64,000 nt of DNA from assembly GCF_000005505.3 (NCBI RefSeq), contig NC_016132.3, positions 26,402,501-26,466,500 on the forward strand, given 5' to 3'. The stretch is from Brachypodium distachyon (Eukaryota > Streptophyta > Magnoliopsida > Poales > Poaceae). This document shows, piece after piece, positions 20,455 to 32,396 of the stretch; the stretch's first letter is position 1; each line of letters begins with the position of its first letter. A program made the position numbers and the translations under genes. Below the pieces are notes generated by a model. The model was not told the DNA's origin, searched no databases, and saw nothing but the letters and a program-made list of their open reading frames with translations.

Positions 20455-22972
20455 ACGAGAGGGCTAGAACAGCCCCCTCCACCAATTTTTCATGAGTAGC
20501 CCCTCCTCACCACTGCTCCTTCGCAAAATCTCTCGATCAGTCCCTTCAGGTTAATAGGAACAGGAAGCTCCGGAAACAAATTATGGTGCACCTCAGTCAA
20601 GCAGTGACTGCAGGACTTCAGACAGACCACTGCTCTTGCAACTCGATCCTGCAGCAGTACAAGGGCATAACCCTTGTCGCGGTTCGACCAGAAGGATGGG
20701 ATCTCTGAACCAGATCGTGCTAAAGCATCAAGATGACTTTTTACTCGTTCAGCTTCAACGTATGGTTCTGGCATCATATCTACAAAATATGGCGCGTCCA
20801 AGTCACTCGAAATTCAGTTAACTCAACAATTTCAAGGAGAGGACTCAGCCTTTACCCAAGAAGGAAATCTTCTCGGCCCGACGCGGCCTGATTCTTCGAC
20901 TTAAAGCAAGAAGATCTCCTCCCTTGTTTGCGCAAGTTGGTATTCAACATGTCCCAAACGGATATGCATAACCTCGAGTGCGTCGGAGGAATCCATATCT
21001 TCCCGCGAGACCCAAGTGCTAATCAGCAGGACAAATCCCTTGCGCTGGTTAGTACGTTCGAGTCCGCACTCGGTTATTTATATTCGACTGCGAGGCACTC
21101 CCACCAGGAGTACTTGAAATCCGACTAAAATTCGACTCCCACAAGTCAAATTCGCCTCGGTGCTGATTGGCAAATCATAGCGATCCATTTCCAAAAAAGA
21201 AGGGGAGCAACTTCGCCAAGAAATTCAATGATATCAAATTACAACCTTAAGTCCGGTCGCCACTACACACAGTAGCAACCGAACTCAGGGGCTACTCCCA
21301 CCGGGAGCGCTCACCGTGCACCCAGTAGAATATTCTTTACAAAAAATAAGAAATACATGACTATCTACTACGAGGTATGGTCTCCTCCTCGGCTGCTTCC
21401 CATTGCCGGATCATCTGCAGCGCCGCCACCTGCCCAGCCTCCAGGAACGACTTTACACCCTGGGTGAGAGTAGCTGGCAGTGTAGCAACTCGCCAGAAAT
21501 CCAACTCTAGCAGTTGACTCGCACAAATGCGAGGGCAATCTGGGCACCCTTCACCAGCTAGAGTCGAACCAATTCCTTCATCTTCTCCTCGCCGTGAAAC
21601 TTCACCATTCGGCTGCCCAGTTTACGAGGCACCTTCTCCTGTGGCCATAAGGCCCGATGAGTCGAAGCTAGCATGTCAAGGCAGGAGGTGAAATACCTTT
21701 TGACCTGCTTGATCCGCTCGATCAACAGCATCAAGTCGTAGCTCCTTGACTGATCCAGCCAAAAGGGTGATGGGTCACGCACTCGACAAGCTTTAATGGC
21801 AGCGTTCACTCTGGCCTTTTCATCATCAGGGTCAAAGCAAACAGCTGCATAGAAGACAACAAGATTACTTTGTAGACCGACACGAAAGGCAAAGTCTTGT
21901 GATCCTTACCTTGGATTTGACCGCTCAGGTTACAAAGCTCTCCAAAGACAAACTCTTCCTGGTTGGTCGCAGCTTTCAGGCTAGACTTGCTACTTTGAGC
22001 GTCACCCAGCATGTCACACTTCAGCTTAGCGAGCCGAGCCTCAACTTCTCATAACTACTCTGAGGACAGAGTAGTCCCAGCCTGACCCTTTCCGCTAGGA
22101 TTGGCTAGAGCATCGTTGCGAGAGGCTGCCTCTGCAGCTGGAACCGAGTGACTTGACTATCCTTTTTCCCTCTGCGCGAAAAAGACTCAAGTTACCTCAG
22201 CATTTATCCAAAAGAGCCCCTTCAGGGGTGGAAATAAAGATCTTTGATTTCTTTCCAAAAAAGGCTCAGCTAGAGCAGTTCTTTATAAAGCTAAAAGAAC
22301 AGAAGAAGAAGATTCACCAAGGAGAAAGAGAGTCAAATATATCTAGTGAAAGATCGCCCACCTCTGGGCCGCCGGATGAAGCTAGGTTCATCTCCTCGAT
22401 TGATCTACGAGGTTGCCGCAACGAGATCTCAGCAAGCTCTTTGCCCTTTCCCATAAGGGGCCCTAGGTTGACCCTGTCGCCTGCTCTCGATCGAGTTGAT
22501 TGAGAGGCTACTCGATGGAGAGTGTCTTCCGCAACGCCATGCGCAAGAGCAAGCGTGAAGAATAATTCAGCGTCGGTCGTCAACCGATGCTGGCAGTACT
22601 CTACAGGGTCTTGACTTGCAGCAAAGAAGTCAATGAGGCCATTCAGCGACTCCGGCACTGACCCATCAGGAGACAACTTCCTGATTATGGTGGTCAGAAT
22701 CTTCGTCACCTGCCGGATCTTGCCCATGGCTTCCTGCAGCTCTTGGCGACACTGATCCAGCTCTGCTCAAAGTCGCTCCCGCTCTGCCTTCGTCTCCTAA
22801 AACTCTTCAATAAGAGTTGTCATCGAGCGGATGATCGGCTAAAAACAAATAGAAGTCTCAAGTTATTTCTTGAGCATCACTCCTACCGGGAGGCAAAATA
22901 ATAGCAAAAGACAAATTTGCACACGTGTTGACTCGATGCAGGAGTCGTCGCCTGAGGAATGCTCGACTCATC
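20455..22972 (+). mobile_element. Left half of element D (family T3), antisense-gene 3' exons
   Basis: This stretch is the part of element D left of the nested element C. It carries minus-strand exons of the D antisense gene separated by AT-richer DNA and a few short repeats. The right half resumes at 39977. Its left end abuts the 3' LTR of E, so E apparently inserted into D or an older junction was lost. Confidence 0.6.
20490..22727 (-). pseudogene. 3' exons of the antisense gene of element D
   Basis: Minus-strand segments at 22727-22314 (KIRQVTKILTTIIRKLSPDG, GLIDFFAASQDPVEYCQHRL), 21809-21558 (DQSRSYDLMLLIERIKQVKR, LDMLASTHRALWPQEKVP) and 20801-20490 (VARAVVCLKSCSHCL) appear to be successive exons. 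The first resembles the FF(S/T)-type C-terminal module of copies B and G; the second resembles the ALWPREEAP segment of E exon 8. Exon limits are not certain and stops occur between them. They continue the gene whose 5' part is at 40428-41354, with element C inserted in between. Confidence 0.5.
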
Positions 22973-23994
22973 TGGTCGCACCAGTGGCACCCGGGGTACC
23001 ACCACTGCGCGACGCGTGGGCCCCGTCCTCGAGTTCCCGGGAACGTTCCATCCCGGGCGGCGGCTATGAGCAGCCCGGCAAGCTACCAGCCCGGAAGGGC
23101 TAGCAGGGCTTCGAGGAATCTTCCCGCCTGGGCACCTCCCGGGAAGCCGCTTCCCGGGTGCGCTGGGCCCGGGCACTTCGGGGGAGCGACTTTCCGGGAC
23201 AGGGGGTTCCTGGGCACATGCCCCCGCCTCAGGCGCGGGGCCCAGTAGCCAGATCTATAGCGCCACGAGGACGCGTGGGGGGCGTGGGATGCGCGGTCCC
23301 ACCAGGGCAAGGAGTAAGGCGCACGGCTCAGTAAATGAGCCGACCGATGGGTTGTTACCCGTCCGATCAAAGGAACAGTGGCTGTCCGATCCTACTCTAG
23401 GGGTTTTAGACCCCTAGCGGCGGAGGTGGCATCCATGCACGCCACCAGCTCACCGGGGGGAGTTGTATGCCTCCCCGCCCGACACTTGTAGCTCATGCAC
23501 CGTGGCGCCTGTGGCATCCCCTTGAGTATAAAAGGAGGACCCATGCCAACGGTCAAAAGTTCCGCGTGAGCTGAGTTCAGAGGAGGAGAAGGTGGTTCGG
23601 CAGAGGATCAGTTGGCTGCAGTAGACAGTGGGGCTAAGTTCGACCGGCTCGTAGTTAGCTTCCTACACTAGCGAAGAGTAGTGAGGAGTACCTATTCAGT
23701 GAGAGAAAGCCCGGGAACTTGCCCGGCAACTTGTAAACACCAGATTCTAAGCTAATACCAGCTCAGACAAACAGGACGTAGGGTTTTACACCTCCGGGTG
23801 GCCCGAACCTGGGTAAAAAACGTGCGTGTGTCCGTTCTTTGGTTAGCGTGCACCCCCAGCACTCCATCGCGCCGGCCCAGTAGGGCCCCATCGGCCGCCC
23901 CGGCGATCGCCGGGGCTCTATCCCGACGCCCCTACCGAACCTAAAAGGGGGCCGTGGCCGCACACCCCCGGTGTCGGAGCACCGTGCGACGACA
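22973..23994 (+). repeat. 5' LTR of element C
   Basis: It starts TGGTCGCACCAGTGG and ends GTGCGACGACA. A TATA box (TATAAAAGGAGG, 23527) is followed by the presumed transcribed R/U5 part including ACACCTCCGGGTGGCCCG and AACCTGGGTAAA. It lacks the AGGAGAGGTTCCCG stretch that the 3' LTR has near 39125. Confidence 0.9.
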
Positions 23995-24102
23995 TCCGGC
24001 ACGCCAGGTAGGGCGCGCGGGAGTAGAGCTCCTCGGTAGCCGCCGGCGGTGGCATCAGCATTGACGTCGGCCTCGCTTTCTTCGCCGACAGGACTAGTCG
24101 CC
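23995..24102 (+). promoter_or_regulatory. Leader and presumed primer-binding region of element C
   Basis: Just inside the 5' LTR is TCCGGCACGCCAGGTAGGG. A GGCGCGCCAGGTAGGG-type motif at this place is characteristic of Tat-lineage leaders. The matching tRNA was not determined. Confidence 0.5.
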
Positions 24103-25672
24103 ATGCCCCCCAAGCGGGCTGGGGATCCACGGATAGACTCGCGTGAAGTCCCAACGGCACACACGCGGTCGCACAACGTGCGGCCCGAGTCGGGGGCTCC
24201 GGAGAATCCCGAACCCTCGAGAGTGGTGCAACCACAGCTGCCTCCCCCGCCTCCTCGGCCGTCTGCAACCAATCGGCCGAGGGGACCGGCTGCCCCTAGT
24301 GAAGGGGCCAGTCACACGAGCGGGCATGGTGCCGCCCGCGCCAGTCAGCGAGTTGAGTCGTGGGCTGAGGATGCTACGCGGCAGCGGCACCAGGACCACA
24401 CCACGTCGCGGGCAACCCCTAGGGGTTCGCACCCTGCGCATCCGGAGGCGTCTGGGGCCAGGGCGGGAAGCAGCCGTTCAGGAAACCGGCTGCCCCCCGT
24501 GCGAACCCCGGGGGAAGCCAACGTCGCCGCGCGCGCCACGGTGCGGTACGAGCCGCAGCAGGGCACGCCGGCGCATGAGACGTGGGGCGAGGAGCTGGAA
24601 GCGCGTCTCGGCCTGGCCGCCCAGCAGCCGCAAGGCGAGGGCGCCCCGGCAGGCTCCGGCCACGGGCAGAACCCGGAACGCGGAGACGCGCTACTCGCCT
24701 CACGACAGGGGGAGAACACGCCCCCTCCTCAGGGAGGCCAAGGAGACGGGGGCTCGGAGGGGTCCTCAAACTCATTGCCCACCATTCCAGGGGGTGATGC
24801 GCGTGGCATCTTGAATGCCCACCAGCAGGAGGATTTGCGCCCGCGCTTGGAGCGCCGGCGCAGGCGCGAGGTAGAGCGCCAACGCCCACAGGATCAGGAA
24901 GACGCCCCCATGGGCCCCGAGGATGGCTGCACCGCGTTCACACGCGAGTTGCGGCTAGTGACGTGGCCTCGCAGGTTCCAAGCGCCCGCGCTCGGTACGT
25001 ACGACGGGACCACCAACCCCAAGGATTTCCTCCTAACCTACACGCTGGGCATGCATGCCATCAGCGCCGATGACAAGGTTAGGGCAAACTGGTTCCCGAT
25101 GGTCCTGAAAGGATCAGCGTGAACCTGGTTGCTCAACCTGCCCGCCGGGTCCATCGCCACTTGGGCGGACCTGGGCGAGCAGTTCGTGAGCATGTTCTAG
25201 GGTGGCTATAAGCGTCCGGGAACTATGGCGGAGCTGCACACTATTGTGGAGAAGCAGGGAGAGACGTTGCGGGCTTTCGTCAACCGCTTCTCCAACCTTT
25301 CCTATTCCATCCCAGAGGCGGAGGCGGCCGCCATCATCAATACCTTCGCCGTCAACGTCCGCGATCTCAAGATGCACGAGAAGCTGAGCACCCATCGGAT
25401 CCGGACGACGCAGGATTTGTACGCCCTGGCGCACAAATGCGCCATGGCCGAGGAAGGGCGCCTAGCGCCCAAGTTGGCAGCTAAGGCTGCCGCGACCCCT
25501 GGCAAGGGCTCGCCGAAGAAGGGTTCCCGCAAGCGTAGCGGGAAGCAAGTCCTCGCTGCGGACTCGGGGGCTCCTGCCGCGAGGCCCGCGAGGAAGGCCT
25601 CCCCGGGTGGAGGGTCTGGCAGGAAGCAGGGCGACGCGCCCCGCTGCCTCATCCACAGCAACTCCACGTTCT
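24103..25672 (+). pseudogene. gag of element C
   Basis: The first in-frame ATG is at 24103 (MPPKRAGDPRIDS), preceded by an open stretch without ATG. Residues 1-270 are Arg/Pro/Gly-rich and low in complexity. The conserved gag core then appears: PALGTYDGTTNPKDFLLTY, a TGA at 25120 for an expected Arg before TWLLNLPAGSIATWADL, a TAG at 25198 for an expected Gln before GGYKRPG, and ETLRAFVNRFSNL. A frameshift near 25672 moves the reading into the zinc-knuckle frame. Both stops are C-to-T changes. Gag would form the particle and bind RNA. Confidence 0.82.
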
Positions 25673-26744
25673 GCAGGGGATCAAGCAGCGGCGGGAGCAG
25701 CGCCATGAGGAGCGCCGCGCCGCCGGCGCCAGCTTCAACTGCGGCGACATCGGGCATCTCTCCCGAGACTGCCCGAATGACCCCAGAGTGGGGCCGAAGC
25801 CTGCCGACGGCGGTACCGGCAGGGATGAACCCCAAGGGGGGCGCGGTCAGCCCCGCGCTGGCCGGGAACGCCCTCCCCGGGGACGCGACAAGGCCCGCGC
25901 TGAGGAGCAGCGCGAGTCCGACTGTACTGGCGGTGATGAGCCGGGCTTCCAGGAGCCTCGTGGCGTCGCCTGCATCCATGGGGGAGCTTACGCTCTCCCA
26001 TCCTATGCCGCGGTGAAGCGCCTCACCCGCGACGTGTGCGCGTTGTTGCCGGACGCGGAGCCGCAACAGCCGCTGAGGTGGTCGCACGTGCCGATCACCT
26101 TCAGTGCTGACGATAACCCAGCACGACGGTTGGGTTCAGGGGTAATACCCTTCGTCGTCTCACCGATCATTAGCAATATGACGGTGACCAAGGTGCTGGT
26201 GGACAACGGAGCAGGGCTCAACCTCCTGTCCGCCAGGCTGGTGGAGAAGCTCCAGCTGCCGGTGGAGCAGCTGAAGCCCGCCGATCCGTTCCGAGGGGTG
26301 AACCCCGGGATCGTGCGCCCGCTGGGGCGCATCACGCTGCCGGTCACCTTCTGGTCCCGGGAAGCGTTTAGGACCGAGCACGTAGTGTTCAACGTGGCGC
26401 ATACCCCGTTGCCCTACAACGGGATCCTTGGTCGGCCAGCACTGATCAAGTTCATGGCGGCCACGCATTGCGCCTATGGCGTGATGAAGATGCCGTCCGT
26501 CTATGGTGTCCTCTCCATCCGGTGTGACCTCAAGGACGCGGCCTGGTGCGTTGGCGAGGTCGTCCGGGCCGCCGCCACAGCTGACCCCGACGACGAGGAT
26601 GCTGTCGGGGACGACCGCTTGCCGAGCGATGTCCCGGCAGCAAAGAAGGCCCGCGCTACCCCGCGAGTGCTTGCCGGGGGAGGCGCAGGCTCGAGCTCGC
26701 ACCCCGCAAGGGCTAGGGGCTTCAGGAGGAGGCCACCAAGGTGA
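25673..26744 (+). pseudogene. Zinc knuckle and aspartic protease of element C
   Basis: One open frame runs from the knuckle SFNCGDIGHLSRDC (about 25730-25773; the first Cys of the usual C-x2-C is Ser here) through a charged linker to the retropepsin. The protease shows KVLVDNGAGLNLLSARL with its catalytic Asp, flap-region sequence ITLPVTFWSREAFRTEHVVF and NGILGRPALIKF. In Ty3/Gypsy elements this enzyme cuts the Gag-Pol polyprotein. The frame stops at 26742; RT continues in another frame from about 26735, so a frameshift separates them. Confidence 0.8.
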
Positions 26745-27505
26745 GGAAGCTGCCCCTCCAAGCTGGCGACAAGGGGCGCACCGTTATCGTCGCTGCGAAC
26801 CTTACTGCCGAATAAGAAAGCGCCCTCATCACCTTCCTCCGGGATAATGCCGACGTGTCCGCTTGGGAACCATCGGATCTTCCCGGAGTCCCTAGAGAGG
26901 TGATTGAGCATTGGCTTGCAGTGCGCCCGGATGCGCACCCCGTCAAGCAAAAGATCTGGCGGCAAGCACAAGAGCGTAAAGGTTTGATCGAGCAAGAGGT
27001 GGACAAGCTCAAGGCTGCCGGAGCAATCAGGGAAGTTCTGTACCCCACTTGGCTGGCTAACCCTGTAGTAGTGCCTAAAGCAGGGAATAAGCTTCGCATG
27101 TGTGTAGATTTTACTGATCTTAATCGCGCATGCCCCAAGGATCCCTTCCCTGTACCCCGTATCGATCAAATAGTTGATTCTACCACTGGTTGTGACTTGC
27201 TGAGTTTTCTGGATGCATTCTCCGGCTACCATCAAATCAAGATGGCGGTCGAGGATGAGAAAAAGACAGCGTTTATCACCCCGGTTGGCTGTTATTGTTA
27301 TACATGCATGCCTTTCGGGTTGAAGAACGCGGGCTCCACATTTCAGCGCGCCCTGCGCGAATGTTTGGGGCCCTAGCTAGGCCGCAATGCGGAGACCTAC
27401 ATGGATGACATCATCATCAAATCGAAGCATGGGGACTCGCTGATTGATGACCAGAAGGAGACGTTCGACAACCTCCGCAGGATCAAGCTCAAGCTGAACC
27501 CGATA
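26735..27505 (+). pseudogene. Reverse transcriptase of element C (fingers and palm)
   Basis: One frame with two nonsense codons: TAA at 26813 (Gln expected in TAEQESALI) and TAG at 27374. RT motifs are clear: VKQKIWRQAQERKGLIEQEV, LANPVVVPKAGNKLRMCVDF, NRACPKDPFPVPRIDQIVDS, LLSFLDAFSGYHQI with the first catalytic Asp, MPFGLKNAGSTFQRAL, and YMDD at 27398-27409. The TAG falls just before YMDD. The frame breaks after KLKLNP near 27505. Confidence 0.85.
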
Positions 27506-28629
27506 AGTGCACCTTCGGTGTTAACTCCGGGCAGCTTCTGGGCTTCTTGGTTTCGCACAGGTGTATACGAGCCAACCCGACCAAGATAGAAGCCATCGAG
27601 AAGATGGAGGCCCCCCGCATGGTGAAGGACGTCCAGCGCCTCAACGGTTGTGTCGCCGCGTTGGGACGTTTCATTTCCAGGCTGGGCGAACGTGCCCTGC
27701 CTTTCTTCAGGGTAATGAAGAAGAAGGGTCCAATCGACTGGACTCCCGAGGCCGAGGCGGCGTTCTGAGAACTCAAACAGTACTTGGGGTCGCCGCCCGT
27801 CCTCGTCGCCCCCAAGCGGGGCGAGCCGCTGCTACTCTACCTAGCGGCGACTGACCAGGTGGTTAGCTCGGTGCTGGTTGCCGAGAGGGAGGAGGACGAC
27901 CTGGGGACTGGGGCGGCGGGGAAGGGGGCGGGGCGACCCTCGGCAACCGCCTCGGACCCGGGGACCACCCCCGAGTCGGTGACCTTGGTGCTGCGGAAGC
28001 GGTTGGTGCAGCACCCGATGTACTTAGTTAGTACGGTGCTGCGCGACGCACGGATGAGGTATCCGCAAGTGCAGAAGCTCCTTCTAGGGATTCTTCTTGC
28101 GTCTCGCAAGCTGCGCCACTACTTTCAGGCGCACCGCGTCACGGTGGTGTCAGGGTTTTACCTTGAACGGGCCCTCACCAACCGTGAAGCCACCGGGAGG
28201 GTGGCCGAATGGAGGATGGAGTTGTCAGAGTTCGACCTCCACTTTGCCAACTCTAAAAGCATTAAGAGCACGGCCTTGGCAGACTTCGTCACGGAGTGGA
28301 CGTCCACGGGCGTAGAAGAAAGTGAACCGGAGACCAGCCTGCCCGGCAAGCTGGACGAGGACAACTGGGTCCTCTACTTTGACGGTGTGTTCAGTCTTCA
28401 AGGAGCAGGCGCTGGGGTCGTCATCGAGTCTCCGACAGGGGACCAGTTGAGGTTCATTGTCCAACTCGACTTTGCTAACTCCACCAACAACACGGCGGAG
28501 TACGAGGGCCTGCTTGCCGGGTTGCGGACGGCGGTCGCCCTCGACATTAAGTGCCTAGTTGTTCGCGGCGATTCCCAGCTCGTGATCAACCAGGTGAACA
28601 AAAGTTCAACCAGGATGTCCGCAAGCTAG
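27506..28629 (+). pseudogene. RT thumb/connection and RNase H of element C
   Basis: In frame from about 27506 except for a TGA at 27766 (Arg expected before ELKQYL). It holds ANPTKIEAIEKMEAPR, the connection region LRHYFQAHRVTVVSGF, then RNase H with YFDGVFSLQGAGAG, AEYEGLLAG and RGDSQLVINQ. After VNK a deletion of roughly 15-20 bp shifts the frame and it ends at 28627. The last active-site Asp, read in the next frame, is His (FAAHELAK) where copy A has Asp (FAGDELPK). Confidence 0.82.
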
Positions 28630-29112
28630 AACGAAAGTTCAAAGGTTTGCGCTTCGAGCACGTCAAGCGGAAGGATAACTTCGCTGCTCACGAGCTAGCC
28701 AAGATGGCAGCAGAGCGCCGGAAGCCTCCGGCGGGGGTATTCTGTCAGAAGCAAGCGGCTCCTTCAGTCGCCCCCCAGCTGGCTACCGAGGATGCCCCTC
28801 CGGCAACCGAAAGAACCCCTGCGGCAGCAGGGGTCCATGCCGCCGATATAGCGGCATGCGTTAGTAGGGAGATTCCCCCCTGGGCAGAGGAAAACGCCCG
28901 CTACTTGAAAGGGGAAGCTCTCCCGGAAGATGACGTCGCCGCGGAGTGGGTAGCGCGGCAAGCCAAGATGTACACTGTGATGGATGGGAACCTGTACTGC
29001 AGGCGTGCGAACGGTGTCAAGCTTATCTAAGTGCCGCAAGATGAAGGGTGCGCACTTTTGGAGGACATACCCCGAGGTGCATGTTCACACCATGTGGCCT
29101 CCCGGGCTTTAG
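28600..29112 (+). pseudogene. Integrase N-terminal region of element C, interrupted
   Basis: Reading from the RNase H tail (KLERKFKGLRFEHVKRKDNF) through a variable linker (KKQ-free, Pro/Ala-rich) to VARQAKMYTVMDGNLYCRRA, a TAA at 29028, then the zinc finger. The first zinc-binding His of copy A (EIHRG) is Pro here (DIPRG); SHH is kept. The solo LTR insertion at 29113 splits the finger from its CxxC half, which resumes at 32397. Confidence 0.78.
29108..29112 (+). other. Target-site duplication TTTAG (left)
   Basis: TTTAG here and at 32392-32396. Deleting one copy plus the LTR restores the pol sequence seen in copy A near 1515. Confidence 0.9.
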
Positions 29113-32100
29113 TGTAACATCCCAAAATTTCAAACCTTTACATGTGCATTGCATCCATGACCATCATGCCACAATTGCATGTTTGAATTCAAATTTGAAT
29201 CACAAAAGGCTTTAAAAGATTTTGTTTACACCTATTTGAGCTTTGGATCTTCAAACCATTAAGGTTTATATATAAAAGGGGTTTATTGCACATATGAGCT
29301 ATCCCATAATTTTTGGATAATTATTTGGAATTGAAAAGGTATTTTATTTAAATAGATATATGGCCCTAAAGGCATTTATAGGGCAAATGTATTTTTACAT
29401 ATTTTATTTTGAAGAAAAACTACTTCCAAAAGTTGTATCATGGTATAACATGATTTTACAAATCTTCTGGGATTTATTTGGACCAATTTGGAGTTCAAAC
29501 TCAAAAGATATCAAAGAAATGAGAAAAACAAAAAAAGAAAAGGCCTAAAAGAACAAAAAAAGGGTAAACGGACCGGCCCGGCCGAATTGGGCCGAACCGG
29601 CCCAACTCCCTCGCGCGCGCCACAGCCCAGCTGGCCCAGCCGCCCGCGCGCGCGCGCCCGAGCCACCGACAGGTGGGGCCCACCTGTCGGGGCCGTCCCC
29701 TACCTCGGGCAAGCGCCCGAAATCGCGCCGCCGTCCCCGCGCGTGACCGCCGCGCGCCATCACCGGGATCCGCTCCTCCGGCCTTCCATTTTCACAGCCG
29801 AGCGCATCCTTATAAGCACCGCAGCCCCCTCCTCGTTTTCCCTCTGCTCCCCCTCGCTATCACGCCGCCAGGCTGCCCCGATTCCTCGCCGAAAAGCTTC
29901 GCCGCCGCCGCCGTTCACCGCGCCGTCCCGACCTCGCCGGTGAGCATTACCGCCCGAGCTCACAAATTTCTGGAGCGTCTTCCCCTTGCGCTTCGTTTGA
30001 CGCGCGCCATCTTCACTCCCATGCGCTGCAAGTCCCCACCGACAACCGCCCGTGCCGGCGCCGCCCGCCCGTCTCGTCCTAGGCGCCGACCCCGCCGTCC
30101 CCGAGCGCCCCCGACCGCGCCCCCGTCTCCGCCGTGCCGCGCCGCACCTCCCCGTGTCCTCCCCGACGCCCGAGGTCCACCTGAACGCCGCCCGCCTCTC
30201 TGCCCGAGCCGCGCCGCCGCCGGATTCCGTCGCCGGAACCCTAACCCGCCGGTGAGCTTCCCCCGGTCGATCTCATCCGTCCATCCATCTCCAACGGTGT
30301 AGATTAGATCGTCCTTATTCACTTAAACCGAACCGGTACCAACGAATAGGAATGCACCACGTGGCACCCGAGTTATAAAATAAAAATGTAATTTTATTTC
30401 CCCGGATTAATAAAAGGCATTTTTGCAGATAGGCCCCTGTTATTTCAAATGATCATAACTTTAAATCTGTTTGGCCAAATTTAGTGATCCACACCTTTTT
30501 GGAATCCTTAGGAAGTGTAGAATCTTTTCGCACTGTCCAATTTCAAATTTGAATATTTAAATCACATTCAAATTACAAATTAGAGTTTTATGCCATTTAA
30601 ATCATAACTAATTATTTAGAAGTCCTTTTTGAATGAAACCAGTGCTCAAAAATTTGTTTTACTGTCCTCTGTCCAATGGGGCAGAGAAATAAATATTTTG
30701 AATTAAATTGTTTTGTAGATGCAAATAAAACCTCATTTTAGGATTTAAACCCTAGCTTTTGCTTTTGTTTAAAAACCCTAATCGCATGTGCTTAATTATC
30801 AATGCTTTGGTGTGTTTAAAATAAACAAAAACTCATGTCACATGATTTGTATTGCATCATGGCATACATATCCTTTGTTTGTATGGTGTGTTTATGTATG
30901 TGTATGTTTGCTTGATTGTATAGTTTTCTCGGAGAGCGAACAGTGTGATTGCGAAGAGTGTTTGAATACCAACTACTATCAAGGCAAGTTCACTTTGATC
31001 ATTCACCTATTATTTCCTTATGCACTAGATTTTATTAGTTGCATTGTTAGCATTATTATTGTATCTATGCTAGCTATGATCTGTCCTAGTAGCATAGGAT
31101 ACCTTTGTCATGACTTACCACCAATTGCCATCGTAGTAGTAAAATGCTATGCTATGATAATATACGAGGGTGGTATTATTACAATGTGATACTATTGAAT
31201 TACAAACATAGTTTTTCCTAGTGTATGGCAAAACAAGTAATTCAATGAACCGTCCTGGGTGGGCTGCTTTGAGTTTTCGGATGTCATGACGTTAGGTCCA
31301 TTTCTATGGGGCCCGCTGAGTCGTCTCTCCGTGTGATTCGGGAGCGTCCATGGTCGCCTCCCCGTGCGATTCGGGGAGCGCCTGCGTCACAATGTGGGAT
31401 GCCACCCGGGGTAACCAGAGACCGGACTAGTTTCCTATTTAGTAGCTTCCAGTACAACCACATGGTATTATGGGCTCTGCCAGGATGGATGTAAGAAATA
31501 TGAACCCGGATCCGAGGTGATATCGGTATGTAGCAGTGTAGGTGGGGGCGCGTCCCTCAGGTGGTCTGGGGGATTATGTTCTGAAAATTCCTGTAGTCGA
31601 TGCCGTTGCTACTCTACCCTGAGGACATCAAGGGATTAACACGTCGATTTCTTGTGGGTAAAGTGTACCACCTCTCGAGAGTGTCAAATTAAGTACTTAG
31701 CCATGTCCCCGGTTACGGACAATTATGAGCAACTAGATATTGGAACTGTAAGGTAAGTCTCACTCATTCAAATTTCCTAATAAAATGAATGGTTTGAACT
31801 GGGTAGGAGCATTGATGTTTCTACTCAATGTGCCTAGGTTAATAGGAGCATGGGTGTTTCTACCCCATGTCCAATAGAGTTCAAAACTATTTGTCAAAAA
31901 ATGGTAGGATTTGAATAATGATACTTTTATGCAAAATGGCCAAACCCCACTTAGCCAAACTATGCATGCACTTGGTAGGTCCTTTATAACTCTGGTGAGC
32001 TTGCCAATACATTCAAATGTATTGACCACGTGGTGCCTGCAATTAATAATGCAGGTGAAAGTGACGAAGAGTGAGGTTCGTCGATATTTCTGTGGGTCAT

Positions 32101-32391
32101 GTGCTTACATTCCAACATGCTCTCTCCTCTGGGAGTAGATGAGGCCCTTTTTCTCTACTTTTCCGCTGCAGCTTCGTGATACTTTGTTATCATGGTTTTG
32201 AACATTATTTGTTTATGCTGGCCTAGGAGGTCATGCAAGTTTGTAAGTACAATTTAAGTTCTGGATGATACGATGTAATAAAGTACTTTTGACCTTTGTA
32301 TCTTGGTATTACATCTTGAACTGTGTGTCGATCCAGGGACTAGCACAAGTAAGCACAGAGATCGAACCCTTGGTGAAGGGGGATCGCTTCA
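29113..32391 (+). mobile_element. Solo LTR, 3.28 kb, TGTAACATCCC type
   Basis: It starts TGTAACATCCCAAAATTTC, ends GATCGCTTCA, and sits between perfect TTTAG duplications inside integrase. No coding interior is present. It resembles the solo LTR at 5019-8470 in length, start, GGGCCC palindrome (29667-29689), TATA-like CTTATAAGC near 29806, the coding-like block at 30940-30990 and the CTCTCGAGAG motif near 31672. Internal GC-rich open frames (29488-30302) are not considered genes. It includes a GC dinucleotide run near 29645. Confidence 0.9.
29667..29689. promoter_or_regulatory. GGGCCC palindrome in LTR promoter region
   Basis: Arms CGACAGGTGGG (29667-29677) and CCCACCTGTCG (29679-29689) pair perfectly. 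Compared with 5528-5550 the outermost pair is C-G instead of T-A, so both arms changed together. Confidence 0.55.
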
Positions 32392-32396
32392 TTTAG
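32392..32396 (+). other. Target-site duplication TTTAG (right)
   Basis: Right-hand partner of 29108-29112. Confidence 0.9.

Noticed and set aside
29488..30302. Open frames of 150-210 codons in the 29113-32391 LTR
   Set aside because: Same reason: low-complexity GC-rich LTR promoter region.
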